A stretch of 64,000 nt of DNA from CAWCFV01 sp963794995. Lineage in GTDB: Bacteria > Actinomycetota > Actinomycetes > JACCUZ01. A program made the position numbers and the translations under genes. Below the pieces are notes generated by a model, which saw nothing but the letters and a program-made list of their open reading frames with translations, was not told the origin of the DNA and did no database searches. The stretch covers positions 2,170,001 to 2,234,000 of the forward strand of contig CAWCFV010000002.1 of the NCBI GenBank assembly GCA_963794995.1, written 5' to 3'. This document shows positions 38,971 through 47,183 of the stretch, in pieces; positions within the stretch are counted from its first letter, which is position 1, and each line of letters opens with the position of its first letter.

Positions 38971-39345
38971 ATGGCGGAGCACCTGCTGCTGGTGTTCAGC
39001 AACGCGCGTCCCGAGCTCGAGGCGGAGTTCAACCAGTGGTACTCCCACGTGCACGTGGTCGACCTGGTGGACAAGGTCGACGGGATCGTGGCCGGCCAAC
39101 GGTTCCAGCTCGCGGGGACGTACCGGGACGCCGCGGCCGACTTCAAGTACCTCGCCATGTACTGGATCCCCGAGGGGCAGCTGGAGGCAGCCCAAGCCGG
39201 CCTTCGCTGGCAGCGGGCGGACCGCGAGCGCGCCATGGCGGCCGGTTCGACGCCGGCGGTGCCCAAGCTCGAGGAGGCCTTCGACGGCGACGTGTCCGCC
39301 CTCTTCTTCACCAGCATCACCGACCGGTACACCGGTCCCGCCTGA
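38971..39345 (+). CDS. Small protein with EthD-like ferredoxin fold (predicted)
   Basis: The 124-residue product reads MAEHLLLVFSNARPELEAEF, NQWYSHVHVVDLVDKVDGIV and FKYLAMYWIPEGQLEAAQAG. The N-Q-W-Y-x-H-V-H motif and alternating strands resemble dimeric alpha-beta-barrel proteins of the EthD/DUF4286 kind, which are often accessory proteins or small isomerases in catabolic clusters. ATG follows GAGGAGG with good spacing. It lies between the dehydrogenase pair and the metallo-hydrolase, and its stop is one base before the next GTG start. The function is not clear. Confidence 0.7.
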   Translation: MAEHLLLVFSNARPELEAEFNQWYSHVHVVDLVDKVDGIVAGQRFQLAGTYRDAAADFKYLAMYWIPEGQLEAAQAGLRWQRADRERAMAAGSTPAVPKLEEAFDGDVSALFFTSITDRYTGPA

Positions 39346-39346
39346 C

Positions 39347-40423
39347 GTGGGCGTCCAGGAGCGCGCGCCCGACTGGACCGCACCTGGTGCCTGGACCGTG
39401 GCTCCCGGGGTCCACCGCGTCCCGCTGCCGCTGCCCACCGACGGCCTGCGTGCCGTCAACGTGTACGTGCTCGAGCAGCCCTACGGGCTGGCGCTCGTCG
39501 ATGGAGGGTGGGCTGTCGCGGGCGCGAGCGCCGCGCTCGACCGGGCACTGCGGTCGCTGGGCTACCGCTCCGCCGACGTAGGACGGGTGCTGGTGACGCA
39601 CATCCACCGCGACCACTACACCCACGCAGTCGTCCTGCGACGTCAGCACGGCGCCCGCATCTCGCTGGGTGCCGGTGAGCGGGAGTCGCTCGCGGTGCTC
39701 CACGACCCGGCGGCGCCGGAGACCCACGCCGACTACCTCCAGCAGGCCGGTGCGGCCGGGCTGGCTGCCTGGTGGCACCGCACCATCGGCGCCCGGGTGC
39801 GCGACCTGTCGCTGTGGGAGGCACCCGACGAGTGGCTGGTGGGCGGCGGCCGCGTCGACCTGGGTGACCGGGTGCTTGACGTCGTCGCGACCCCCGGGCA
39901 CACCAGGGGTCACGTGGTCTTCGTCGACCTCGCGGACGGCCTGATGTTCGCCGGGGACCACGTGCTGCCGACCATCACCCCCTCGATCGGCTTCGAGCCG
40001 CTGCCGTCGGCGTTGCCCCTCAGCGACTACCTGACGTCCCTGGCCAAGGTTCGGGCGCTGCCCGATCTCGTCCTGCTGCCCGCGCACGGTGCGGCCGGTG
40101 GATCGGTCCACGCCCGCGTGGACGAGCTCCTGGCCCACCATCGCGAGCGGCTGCTCTCGTGCCGCGCGGCCGTGGCCGACGGCTGCGTCACGGCGTTCGA
40201 GGTCGCGGGAGAGCTGGCGTGGACCGGGAGGAACCGTCCGTTCCGGACCCTCGACGACTACAACTCCGCGCTGGCGGTGCTGGAGACCAGGGCTCACCTG
40301 GAGGTCCTGGTGGCTCGGGGTGACCTGGTTCGGGAACCACCGGACCCGGCGGGCGACGTCGTCAGCTACCGGGTGGTCGTCGTCCCGGGAGGGTCAGAAG
40401 ATCGCCATGGCGTTCGCCGGTGA
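39347..40423 (+). CDS. MBL-fold metallo-hydrolase
   Basis: The 358-residue product has the metallo-beta-lactamase fold: VLVTHIHRDHYTHAVVLRRQ is the HxHxDH zinc motif, VVATPGHTRGHVVFVDLADG supplies the next histidine, GLMFAGDHVLP the bridging aspartate and VLLPAHGA the last histidine. A helical C-terminal extension (FEVAGELAWTGRNRPFRTLD) is typical of the glyoxalase II-like or LACTB2-like subgroup. It probably hydrolyses a thioester or ester such as an acyl-CoA intermediate. The gene runs into the convergent cyclase-family gene, overlapping its 3' end by 30 bases (40394-40423). Confidence 0.87.
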   Translation: MGVQERAPDWTAPGAWTVAPGVHRVPLPLPTDGLRAVNVYVLEQPYGLALVDGGWAVAGASAALDRALRSLGYRSADVGRVLVTHIHRDHYTHAVVLRRQHGARISLGAGERESLAVLHDPAAPETHADYLQQAGAAGLAAWWHRTIGARVRDLSLWEAPDEWLVGGGRVDLGDRVLDVVATPGHTRGHVVFVDLADGLMFAGDHVLPTITPSIGFEPLPSALPLSDYLTSLAKVRALPDLVLLPAHGAAGGSVHARVDELLAHHRERLLSCRAAVADGCVTAFEVAGELAWTGRNRPFRTLDDYNSALAVLETRAHLEVLVARGDLVREPPDPAGDVVSYRVVVVPGGSEDRHGVRR

Positions 40424-41341
40424 GCCGAGCGCACCCGGGAGACGCCAGGGCTTGGCCACGAAGAGGAACTCGAACTGCTGGCGGGCGGCACACGTCTCGC
40501 CGAGCTCGGTGAGGTCGAACAGCTCGCCCATCGCGAGCCCGAGCAGTCCCAGCAGTGCCGGGTGCAGACGGGTGTCGGGGCCGCGGGGCGGCGTCACCTC
40601 CACGGCGATGTTGTCGGCGCAGATCGCCGCGATGTGCCTGTCCCACAGCCACTCCACCGTCGCGGCGTCCTGCTGGAGGCCGGGGGCCTCGTAGCGCATC
40701 TCCCGCGCTGTGTCGCCGTCGGTGAGGGCGCGGATGAGCGCGTCGACACCGAAGCGCACCAGGAGCACGTCGCCCTCCCTGATCTCCACCCCTTGGGCTG
40801 CCGCGACCTCGTCGAGGAGTTGAGGGGAGATCTCGCGGCGCTCGTTCGGCACGATCGGCTCCGGGGAGTCGCGCAGGTGACGTTCCACGTCGAGCAGCAC
40901 TCCGCGACCCACGATGCCGGCGACGGCCGCGTGGTCGATGCCGAGCGTTCCTCCCGGGGTCAGGGCGTCGTCGTCGTCGCGGAGACCGTCGAAGAAGCCG
41001 TCGGGCGAGCGGACGTGACGCATCGCATCCCACTGCGACGACAGCTGCGGCGCGAGGTTGTCGACGGTCTCGTCGTAGTAGCCCGGCATGATCTCGAAGA
41101 CGTGGTGAACGTACGGCTGGCGGTGGGAGAAGATCGACAGAGGCACGTTCATCGGGTGGTCGAGGTTGACGGTGATGCCGTCACGGACAAGCGCGGCGGC
41201 CGCCTGGCGGCGGTCCGGCGTGAGCAGCGCGAGGGTGCCGAGCTGGTTGTCGGTGCCCAGCACTCCCCACGCTGTCCGCCAGTGCGGCGCCGATCGGGAG
41301 GCGGGGAGCTCGAGATAGGAGGGCAGCGGCCCGCCGGTCAC
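40394..41341 (-). CDS. Cyclase-family (kynurenine-formamidase-like) hydrolase
   Basis: The 315-residue product has the family pattern: PQLSSQWDAMRHVRSPDGFF for the metal site, TLGIDHAAVAGIVGRGVLLD, IREGDVLLVRFGVDALIRAL and a conserved C-terminal LPGALGSPANAMAIF. GTG at 41341 overlaps the TGA of the SDR gene upstream (GTGA), which sets the start. The paralogue at 34858 shares the same ending. These metal-dependent enzymes hydrolyse amides, esters or cyclic diketones; in this setting a ring-cleaving hydrolase is possible. The 3' ends of this gene and the MBL-fold gene overlap. Confidence 0.85.
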   Translation of the reverse strand: MTGGPLPSYLELPASRSAPHWRTAWGVLGTDNQLGTLALLTPDRRQAAAALVRDGITVNLDHPMNVPLSIFSHRQPYVHHVFEIMPGYYDETVDNLAPQLSSQWDAMRHVRSPDGFFDGLRDDDDALTPGGTLGIDHAAVAGIVGRGVLLDVERHLRDSPEPIVPNERREISPQLLDEVAAAQGVEIREGDVLLVRFGVDALIRALTDGDTAREMRYEAPGLQQDAATVEWLWDRHIAAICADNIAVEVTPPRGPDTRLHPALLGLLGLAMGELFDLTELGETCAARQQFEFLFVAKPWRLPGALGSPANAMAIF

Positions 41342-42102
41342 GCGGCCGTCCCGCCGTCGACCGGCATGTTGACCCCGGTCACGAACCCGGACAGGTCGGA
41401 GATGAAGAACAGCGCTGCCCGGGCCACGTCCTCGGCGGTGGCCAGGCGGCCCATGGGGATGCCGGCCTCGAGCTGGTCGCGGTCCATCAGCTCGGCGGAG
41501 TCCTCGGGAACGAAGAGGTCGAGCATGGGGGTGTCGGCCGCGACCGGGCACAGGCTGTTCGCCCGGACCCGGCGCGGAGCGAACTCCTTGGCGAGCGCAC
41601 GGGTGAGCATCACGGCTCCACCCTTGGCGGCCTGGTAGCCCGAGTGGTTCGCACGGCCCTTCAGGCCGGACAGCGACGCAGTGATCAGGAACGACCCACT
41701 GGTCGCCTCCAACGCGCCGATGGCGTGCTTGGCCAGCAGCCAGGGGCCCTTGACGTTGACGGCCATGAGACGGTCGAACAGGTCCTCGTCGTAGTTCTCG
41801 ATGGTCGCAAACGGCGCGGCGAGGCCGGCGTTCGCCCAGGCCCCGTGGAGGGCGCCGAAGGTGGACACCGTGAAGTCGACCAGAGCCTTGCTGGACTCCG
41901 ACGACGTCGCGTCGTACTCGAACGGCCTCGCCACATGGCCGTCCGCCTCGATGGCCGCGGCTGCCTGGCGGGCGCCGGCACCGTTGATGTCGGCGACGAC
42001 CACGTTGGCGCCCTGCTGGGCGAAGAGATCCGCGCCCGCCCGGCCCATGCCCGACGCGGCACCGGTGATGATGACGGTCTTGCCCGTCAGAACCTGCTGC
42101 AT
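41338..42102 (-). CDS. Short-chain dehydrogenase/reductase
   Basis: The intact 254-residue SDR has TVIITGAASGMGRAGADLFA for the cofactor motif, GALHGAWANAGLAAPFAT where many have NNAG, the catalytic SFLITASLSGLKG and YQAAKGGAVMLTRALAK (Tyr and Lys), and a normal C-terminus FVTGVNMPVDGGTAA. ATG 42102 has GGAGG in the preceding gene end, seven bases after the aldehyde dehydrogenase stop. It would oxidise or reduce a secondary alcohol or ketone in a unit with an aldehyde dehydrogenase and a cyclase-family hydrolase. Confidence 0.9.
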   Translation of the reverse strand: MQQVLTGKTVIITGAASGMGRAGADLFAQQGANVVVADINGAGARQAAAAIEADGHVARPFEYDATSSESSKALVDFTVSTFGALHGAWANAGLAAPFATIENYDEDLFDRLMAVNVKGPWLLAKHAIGALEATSGSFLITASLSGLKGRANHSGYQAAKGGAVMLTRALAKEFAPRRVRANSLCPVAADTPMLDLFVPEDSAELMDRDQLEAGIPMGRLATAEDVARAALFFISDLSGFVTGVNMPVDGGTAA

Positions 42103-42109
42103 GTCGCTC

Positions 42110-43564
42110 CTACCTCCCCGACGAGACGTCGAAGATCGTGGTCTTCACCTGGGTGTAGTGATGGAGGGCCTCGAAGCCCTTCTCCCGGCCGATGCCGCTG
42201 TTCTTGTAGCCGCCGAACGGTGTCTCGACGCCGCCCCCGAACCAGTTGTTCACGAACACCTGGCCGGACTGGAGCTGAGGTGCGACGTGGTGCGCGACGC
42301 CGATGTCGCGGGTCCAGATGCCGGAGACCAGGCCGTACTCGCTGTCGTTGGCGAGCGCGACCGCTTCATCGACGTCGCTGAAGCTGGTGGCGACCAGGAC
42401 CGGGCCGAAGATCTCCTCGCGTGCCAGCAGCGACCCGTGGGGGGCGCTGAGCAGCTTCGGGGCGACGTAGAGCCCGCCGGGGTACTGCTCGAGCACGTGT
42501 GCAGGCTGGTCGAGGATCGCCGTCGCCCCGCTGGACTCGACCTGGTCGAGGTAGTGCAGGACGCGGGCGTGCTGCTCCCGGGTGGTGATCGGGCCGATGT
42601 CGGGGTCGTCGAGGGCGTGCCCGACCCGGGTCGCCCGCAGCCGCTCGCTGGTCATCTCGAGGAACCGCTCGTAGATGTCCTCGTGGACGAGCAGCCGGCT
42701 GCCCGCCGAGCATGCCTGTCCCGAGTTGTAGGTGATGGCCAGCGTCGTCCCGGCCGCAGCAGCATCGAGGTCGGCGTCGGCGAACACGATGTTCGGGCTC
42801 TTGCCACCGAGCTCGAGCCCGACGGGGACCAGTCTCCGGGCCCCGGCGACGCCGACGTGCCGACCGATCTCGACCGAGCCGGTGAACATCAGCCGGCGCA
42901 CCTCGGGGTGGACGACGAGGGCCTCGCCGGTCCCGGGGCCGTCGCCCGGGACCACGTTGAAGACGCCGTCCGGGAGTCCGCAGGCACTAGCGATGCGTGC
43001 AAGCAGCAGGACGGAGAGCGGTGCGTCCTCGGCCGGCTTCACCACGATGGTGTTCCCCGTGGCCAGCGCCGGGGCCAGGCTGCGGGCGGCCTGCTGCAGA
43101 GGGGCGTTCCAGGGCAGGATGACGCCGATCACGCCGTACGGCTCGTGGGTCGTGTACGCGTGGTACTGCGGCCCGATCGGGATCACGTCGCCGTGCTGCT
43201 TGTCGGCCGCGCCGGCGTAGTACTCGAAGTAGCGTGCCGCCACCTCGACGTCGCCGAGACTGAGGCGCAGCGGTTTGCCGGTGTCGAGGCTCTCCACCCG
43301 CGCGAGGGCCGCGGCCCCCTCGCGAAGGGCCATGGCGATCCGGTGGAGGATCCGGCCGCGGTCGGAGGGCCGGACGGCACGCCAGGCCGGGAACGCCGCG
43401 GCGGCCGACCGGACGGCGCGGTCGACGTCCTCGGCGCTGCCGACCGTCACCTCGGCCAGCGTCTCCCCGGTGGAGGGGTTGATCGACGGCCACCGGTCGG
43501 TGGACGCCAGGCGGGTGACGGCACCGTCGATGAAGGCGTCGGTGATCAGCTCGGTGGTGCTCAT
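42110..43564 (-). CDS. Aldehyde dehydrogenase (NAD(P)-dependent)
   Basis: The 484-residue product is a typical ALDH: GVIGVILPWNAPLQQAARSL, NTIVVKPAEDAPLSVLLLAR, LELGGKSPNIVFADADLDAA with the general base Glu, and NSGQACSAGSRLLVHEDIYE with the nucleophile Cys. The C-terminus has WFGGGVETPFGGYKNSGIG, the usual oligomerisation region. Its ATG overlaps the stop of the IclR gene (ATGA), so IclR, ALDH, SDR and cyclase-family hydrolase form one minus-strand operon. It oxidises an aldehyde from the pathway to its acid. Confidence 0.93.
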   Translation of the reverse strand: MSTTELITDAFIDGAVTRLASTDRWPSINPSTGETLAEVTVGSAEDVDRAVRSAAAAFPAWRAVRPSDRGRILHRIAMALREGAAALARVESLDTGKPLRLSLGDVEVAARYFEYYAGAADKQHGDVIPIGPQYHAYTTHEPYGVIGVILPWNAPLQQAARSLAPALATGNTIVVKPAEDAPLSVLLLARIASACGLPDGVFNVVPGDGPGTGEALVVHPEVRRLMFTGSVEIGRHVGVAGARRLVPVGLELGGKSPNIVFADADLDAAAAGTTLAITYNSGQACSAGSRLLVHEDIYERFLEMTSERLRATRVGHALDDPDIGPITTREQHARVLHYLDQVESSGATAILDQPAHVLEQYPGGLYVAPKLLSAPHGSLLAREEIFGPVLVATSFSDVDEAVALANDSEYGLVSGIWTRDIGVAHHVAPQLQSGQVFVNNWFGGGVETPFGGYKNSGIGREKGFEALHHYTQVKTTIFDVSSGR

Positions 43565-44325
43565 GCGAGGGCCTCCGCGAGGGTGGCAGCCGTGAGGGAC
43601 TGCTCGATGTCTGCGACGCAGGCCCGCGTGGCCTGCTCGATCCGCGGGATGTCGTCGTCGGCCAGGTTGTCCTTGAACGCGGAGACGTGCACCGCGGCGA
43701 TCAGTCGGCCGGCCGCGTCCCGCACCGGAGCGCCGAAACCCACGATCCCGGTGATCGTCTCCTCGATGCTGATCGAGGTGTCCCGCTGGCGGATCTCACT
43801 GAACTCCTCGGTCAACCGGGCACGGTCGACGATGGTCCGCGGGGTGAGCGGAGCCAGCGGCCCGCCCAGCACCCGTTCCTCGAGGTCAGGGTGCAGCGCC
43901 GCGAAGAGCTTGCCGACGGCGCTGGCGTGCAGCGGGACCGGCTCGCCGAGCTTGATGTCCAGCCCGGCCCGGTAGGTGCCCGCGCGCCGCGAGACGTAGG
44001 ACACCGTGTCGCCGGCGCGGATCGCCAGGTAGGTGTCGTGCCCGACGGCGCGCACCAGCTGGTCGAGGTGCGGCCGCGCCGCGGCCACGATGTCGACCCG
44101 GTCGATCGCCCGGATCGCCAGCCGCATCAGCACCGGACCGGTGCGGTAGCGCTTGCCGGCGTCCACTGCGAGCAGGCCGCTGGCGACCATCGCCCGGAGC
44201 AGGTCATGGGTGCTGCTCAGCGGCTTGCCGACCGCGCTGACCACCTCGGAGAGGGTCGCGGTCTGGCCCGGAGCCTGCAGCAGGAAGTCCAGCACCCGCA
44301 CCAGGCGGTCGACCTTGTCCGACAC
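43561..44325 (-). CDS. IclR-family transcriptional regulator
   Basis: The 254-residue product starts VSDKVDRLVRVLDFLLQAPG with the N-terminal winged helix (LSEVVSAVGKPLSSTHDLLR) and carries the IclR effector domain: GHDTYLAIRAGDTVSYVSRR, LHASAVGKLFAALHPDLEER and GIVGFGAPVRDAAGRLIAAV. I prefer GTG 44325, eight bases after GGGAGG, over an ATG at 44358 that lies inside the operator-like region. It heads the ALDH operon and is divergent from the second thiolase module; it probably regulates both through the repeated 12-mer in the gap. Confidence 0.9.
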   Translation of the reverse strand: MSDKVDRLVRVLDFLLQAPGQTATLSEVVSAVGKPLSSTHDLLRAMVASGLLAVDAGKRYRTGPVLMRLAIRAIDRVDIVAAARPHLDQLVRAVGHDTYLAIRAGDTVSYVSRRAGTYRAGLDIKLGEPVPLHASAVGKLFAALHPDLEERVLGGPLAPLTPRTIVDRARLTEEFSEIRQRDTSISIEETITGIVGFGAPVRDAAGRLIAAVHVSAFKDNLADDDIPRIEQATRACVADIEQSLTAATLAEALA

Positions 44326-44338
44326 GAGCACCTCCCTT

Positions 44339-44350
44339 CGATATCCCGAA
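44339..44350. promoter_or_regulatory. Putative IclR operator, copy 1
   Basis: CGATATCCCGAA recurs with one mismatch at 44473-44484 in the same gap. It overlaps the region just upstream of the IclR start and is next to CCGAA-N7-TTCGG. Confidence 0.5.
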
Positions 44351-44401
44351 ACATGCATTCGGCATCACGAAGGACTCTACGGTTCCCCGGCGGCGGGTGT
44401 C

Positions 44402-44422
44402 CAGACCAAACGATCGGTTGAC
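44402..44422 (+). promoter_or_regulatory. TetR-type operator overlapping a -35 box
   Basis: The site reads AGACCAAACGATCGGTTGAC. The right half contains TTGACA (44418-44423), which with TAGCCT at 44442-44447 and an 18-base spacer makes a good sigma-70-type promoter for the thiolase unit. Confidence 0.65.
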
Positions 44423-44447
44423 ACAGGTTCCCGGCACTGCCTAGCCT
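44418..44447 (+). promoter_or_regulatory. Predicted promoter of the second thiolase module
   Basis: TTGACA, an 18-base spacer and TAGCCT, about 60 bases before the ATG at 44508. The -35 box lies in the TetR-type operator and the -10 box is about 25 bases before the IclR-type 12-mer. Confidence 0.6.
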
Positions 44448-44472
44448 GATCCGAGGAGGCGAAGACGCTTTC

Positions 44473-44484
44473 CGATATCTCGAA
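44473..44484. promoter_or_regulatory. Putative IclR operator, copy 2
   Basis: CGATATCTCGAA matches copy 1 at 11 of 12 positions and lies just downstream of the predicted -10 box, where binding would block transcription. Confidence 0.5.
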
Positions 44485-44507
44485 GTCTGAGGCAGAAGGG
44501 GTGCGTT

Positions 44508-45481
44508 ATGGCCGCGGGTGCCGGTTCCCGGGTGGCAGTGGTGGCGACCCGTTCGGTGGGTGCCTCGCGGGTCGAGGACGAGAGCCTCGAGGAGATGACC
44601 TTCGCCGCCTCGTCGGCCGCGCTGTCCGACGCCGGGCTCGCGGCGGCCTCGGTCGGGAGCATCGTGATCTTCGGCCAGGACCAGATGAACGGTCGAGTCA
44701 TCTCGTGCATGGTGGCCGGCGGACCGGTCGGGGCGTGGACCGCGACGTCACGATGATCGCGTCCTCGGGTGAGCACGCGCTGGTCTACGGGTACCTCCGG
44801 CTGCTCGCCGGGCAGGACGACAGCGTCCTGGTGGTGGCGTGGGGCAAGCCCAGCGAGGGACTGCACCCCGAGCACGCCGAGCTCGTGCATGCCGAGCCCT
44901 ACCTGCTGCGCCGCCTCGGCATGAACGACGCTGTGGCGGCGGCGCTGCAGGCTTCCCGCCTGGGCCATCGGCCCGGCGGCGCCACGACGCTCGCCTGGCC
45001 GCTCACCCGCGACGACCTGCCGACGCAGAACGACGCGGTCCATGCCGTGGTCCTGCAGCGCGAGGGCACCTTCGACGCGCACAACGAGATCGCGTGGGTA
45101 CGCGGCGCCGGTTGGGCGATGGACGTCTACGACATGGGTGCTCGCGATGTGTCGGAGCTCTCTGCGGTCGATGCCGTGGTCCGTCAGCTGGGCAGGCAGG
45201 GTGCGCCGCTCCCCGCGGAGTGGGACCGCGCGGAGATCGCGGCACCGAGCGAACCGGCGGTAGCAGCGGTGGCCGAGCGCCTCGGGCTGCAGCGGTCCTG
45301 CGTCGTCAACGCGGACGCCACCACCGCGTCGCTGCCGACGTCCTCGCTGACCGCCGGGTTCCTCCGGATGGTCGGTGCGGCCCAGGCGGCCGGCGCCGCT
45401 CCCGGCACCGTCGCTGCGGGTCTGGGCATGCAGGGGTTCGCTGGTCAGGGAGCCGCCGCGATGGTCTTCGGCAAGGAGTGA
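44508..45481 (+). CDS. Thiolase-like protein, second module, subunit A (one frameshift)
   Basis: ATG 44508 follows AGAAGGGG. The N-terminus GSRVAVVATRSVGASRVEDE and SVGSIVIFGQDQMNGRVISC is in one frame; near 44729-44734 one G is lost and the protein continues VTMIASSGEHALVYGYLRLL, VAWGKPSEGLHPEHAELVHA to TGA 45481. The length is about 324 residues. It is thiolase-like but without the classical cysteine loop or GHP motif. It is the counterpart of the gene at 28832 and precedes the B subunit by two bases. Confidence 0.75.
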
Positions 45482-45483
45482 GA

Positions 45484-46677
45484 GTGCGCAACGTCGGCAT
45501 CATCGGCTTCGGCCAGACCCCCCACGTCAGCAGCCGCCACGACGTGACGTTCCCCGAGCTCGTCAAGGAGGGTGCCGACCGGACGCTCGACGACGCCGGC
45601 ATCGAGGTGGACGCGGTGGAGGCGGTCGTGTTCCCGCTCGCGCCGGACGCCTTGGGGGGCGTCAGCAACGGCGAGCGCTGGTGCGTCGAGGCGGTCGGCG
45701 CGGTCGGCAAGCCGTTCATGCGCGTCAACAACGGCGGCGCCACCGGGATGAGCGCCGTGCTGACCGCCTGGACCCACATCGCGTCCGGCCTGTTCGACGT
45801 CGTGCTCGTCGCCGGCGCGGACCGGGTGTCGGAGTCCGGGTCGGCCCAGTCGGTGCTCAACAAGATGTGGGACGTGGGTTACGAGCGTCCCCTCCCGCTC
45901 AACACCATCAGCATGCTGGCGTTGTCTGCGGGTCGCTACATGAACAAGTACGGCAGCACCGAGCTCGACAACGCTCGCGTGTCGGAGAAGAACCGCTACC
46001 ACGCGAGCCTGAACCCCTACGCCCACCTCCGGAGCCGGGTCACTGTCGAGGACGTGATGGCGAGCCGGATGGTGGCCTGGCCCCTCAAGCTGATGGACCT
46101 GTGCCCCGCCTCCACCGGTGCCGCCGGCATCGTCCTCGCCTCGGAGGACTGGATCCGCAGGAACGGTCGCCAGAGTGCCTGGATCCGAGGCATCGGTCAG
46201 AACACCGAGTGCTTCTGGATGGGCGATCGGGTCGGCGACCGCGCCCAGGGGGACCATGCGGACGCCGAGGCGCTGGCGACGGCGTTCCAGCGCGCCTACG
46301 ACATGGCGGGTCTCACCGACCCGCGGCGCCAGGTGGCGGCCGCCGAGATCTACGCGCCCTTCTCCAGCGTGGAGCTGCACGTGGTCGAGGCCGCAGGTCT
46401 CGCCGGCCTGGGCGAGGCCCCGGCCAGGATCGCGGACGGCGAGTTCCGACTCGGCGCGTCCGGCACCGTGGTCAACCCGTCCGGCGGCACGCAGTGCTCG
46501 AACCCCATCGCGGTGACCGGGGCGATCCGCGTGGGAGAGGCGGCCCTGCAGGTCCTCGGCAAGGCCGAGGACCGCCAGGTCCCGGACGCCCGCGTCACCA
46601 TCGCCAGCGCGATCGGCGGTGACCACCAGTACTACTCCACGATGGTGCTGGCCGACTCACTGGAGGAGATCTCGTGA
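45484..46677 (+). CDS. Thiolase-like protein, second module, subunit B
   Basis: The intact 397-residue product starts VRNVGIIGFGQTPHVSSRHD from GTG 45484. The fold markers are present: FMRVNNGGATGMSAVLTAWT, VVLVAGADRVSESGSAQSVL and NPSGGTQCSNPIAVTGAIRV. The classical cysteine of the N-x-C-A-S-G loop is replaced (NNGGATG), and the C-terminal GHP histidine by SNP, so normal thiolysis is unlikely. It aligns by order and motifs with the gene at 29922 (VTVEDVMASR versus VTVEDVLASR). An aldolase-like or CoA-binding role with its DUF35 partner is inferred. Confidence 0.85.
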   Translation: MRNVGIIGFGQTPHVSSRHDVTFPELVKEGADRTLDDAGIEVDAVEAVVFPLAPDALGGVSNGERWCVEAVGAVGKPFMRVNNGGATGMSAVLTAWTHIASGLFDVVLVAGADRVSESGSAQSVLNKMWDVGYERPLPLNTISMLALSAGRYMNKYGSTELDNARVSEKNRYHASLNPYAHLRSRVTVEDVMASRMVAWPLKLMDLCPASTGAAGIVLASEDWIRRNGRQSAWIRGIGQNTECFWMGDRVGDRAQGDHADAEALATAFQRAYDMAGLTDPRRQVAAAEIYAPFSSVELHVVEAAGLAGLGEAPARIADGEFRLGASGTVVNPSGGTQCSNPIAVTGAIRVGEAALQVLGKAEDRQVPDARVTIASAIGGDHQYYSTMVLADSLEEIS

Positions 46678-47183
46678 ACACCCGACACAGCGCCGCGGTC
46701 CCGGTCGACGAGCCCCCGGCCGACACGACCTTCCATGAGCAGACCTGGGATCTCGCCTATCGGCACGCCCTCGGGACGACCACGTCGGCCTTTCTCCAGG
46801 GCCTCGGCGAGGGGCGGGTCCTCGGCCGGCGGTGCGACACGTGCGAGCGCGTGCTGGTGCCAGCCCGGTCGTTCTGCGACCGGTGCCATGTCGCGACCGG
46901 CCAGTGGTTCGAGGTCGGCACCGGGGGTGTGGTCGAGATGTTCACCGTCGTCCACGAGGCGTTCCGTGGTCTGCCGGAGCCGCCGTACGCCCTGGCCTAC
47001 GTGACGCTCGACGGCGCCGACACCGCGCTGCCTGCCTACGTCCGAGGTGTGGAGCTCACGGACCCGGAGGACTACACGGTGCGGCTGGCCATCGGCACCC
47101 GGATGCGGGTGGCCTTCGCCACCGAGCCCACCGGCACGGTGGCCGACTACTGGTTCGAGCCGCTGTCGGACGAGCGTGCCTGA
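46674..47183 (+). CDS. DUF35 family zinc-ribbon/OB-fold acyl-CoA-associated protein
   Basis: The 169-residue product starts at GTG 46674, overlapping the thiolase stop (GTGA). It has the rubredoxin-like zinc ribbon C54-DT-C57 and C68-DR-C71 (GRRCDTCERVLVPARSFCDR), followed by an OB-fold (GGVVEMFTVVHEAF, RMRVAFATEPTGTVADYWFE). DUF35 proteins pair with thiolase-fold proteins and help bind CoA thioesters. It completes the second thiolase-thiolase-DUF35 set. Confidence 0.87.
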   Translation: MNTRHSAAVPVDEPPADTTFHEQTWDLAYRHALGTTTSAFLQGLGEGRVLGRRCDTCERVLVPARSFCDRCHVATGQWFEVGTGGVVEMFTVVHEAFRGLPEPPYALAYVTLDGADTALPAYVRGVELTDPEDYTVRLAIGTRMRVAFATEPTGTVADYWFEPLSDERA

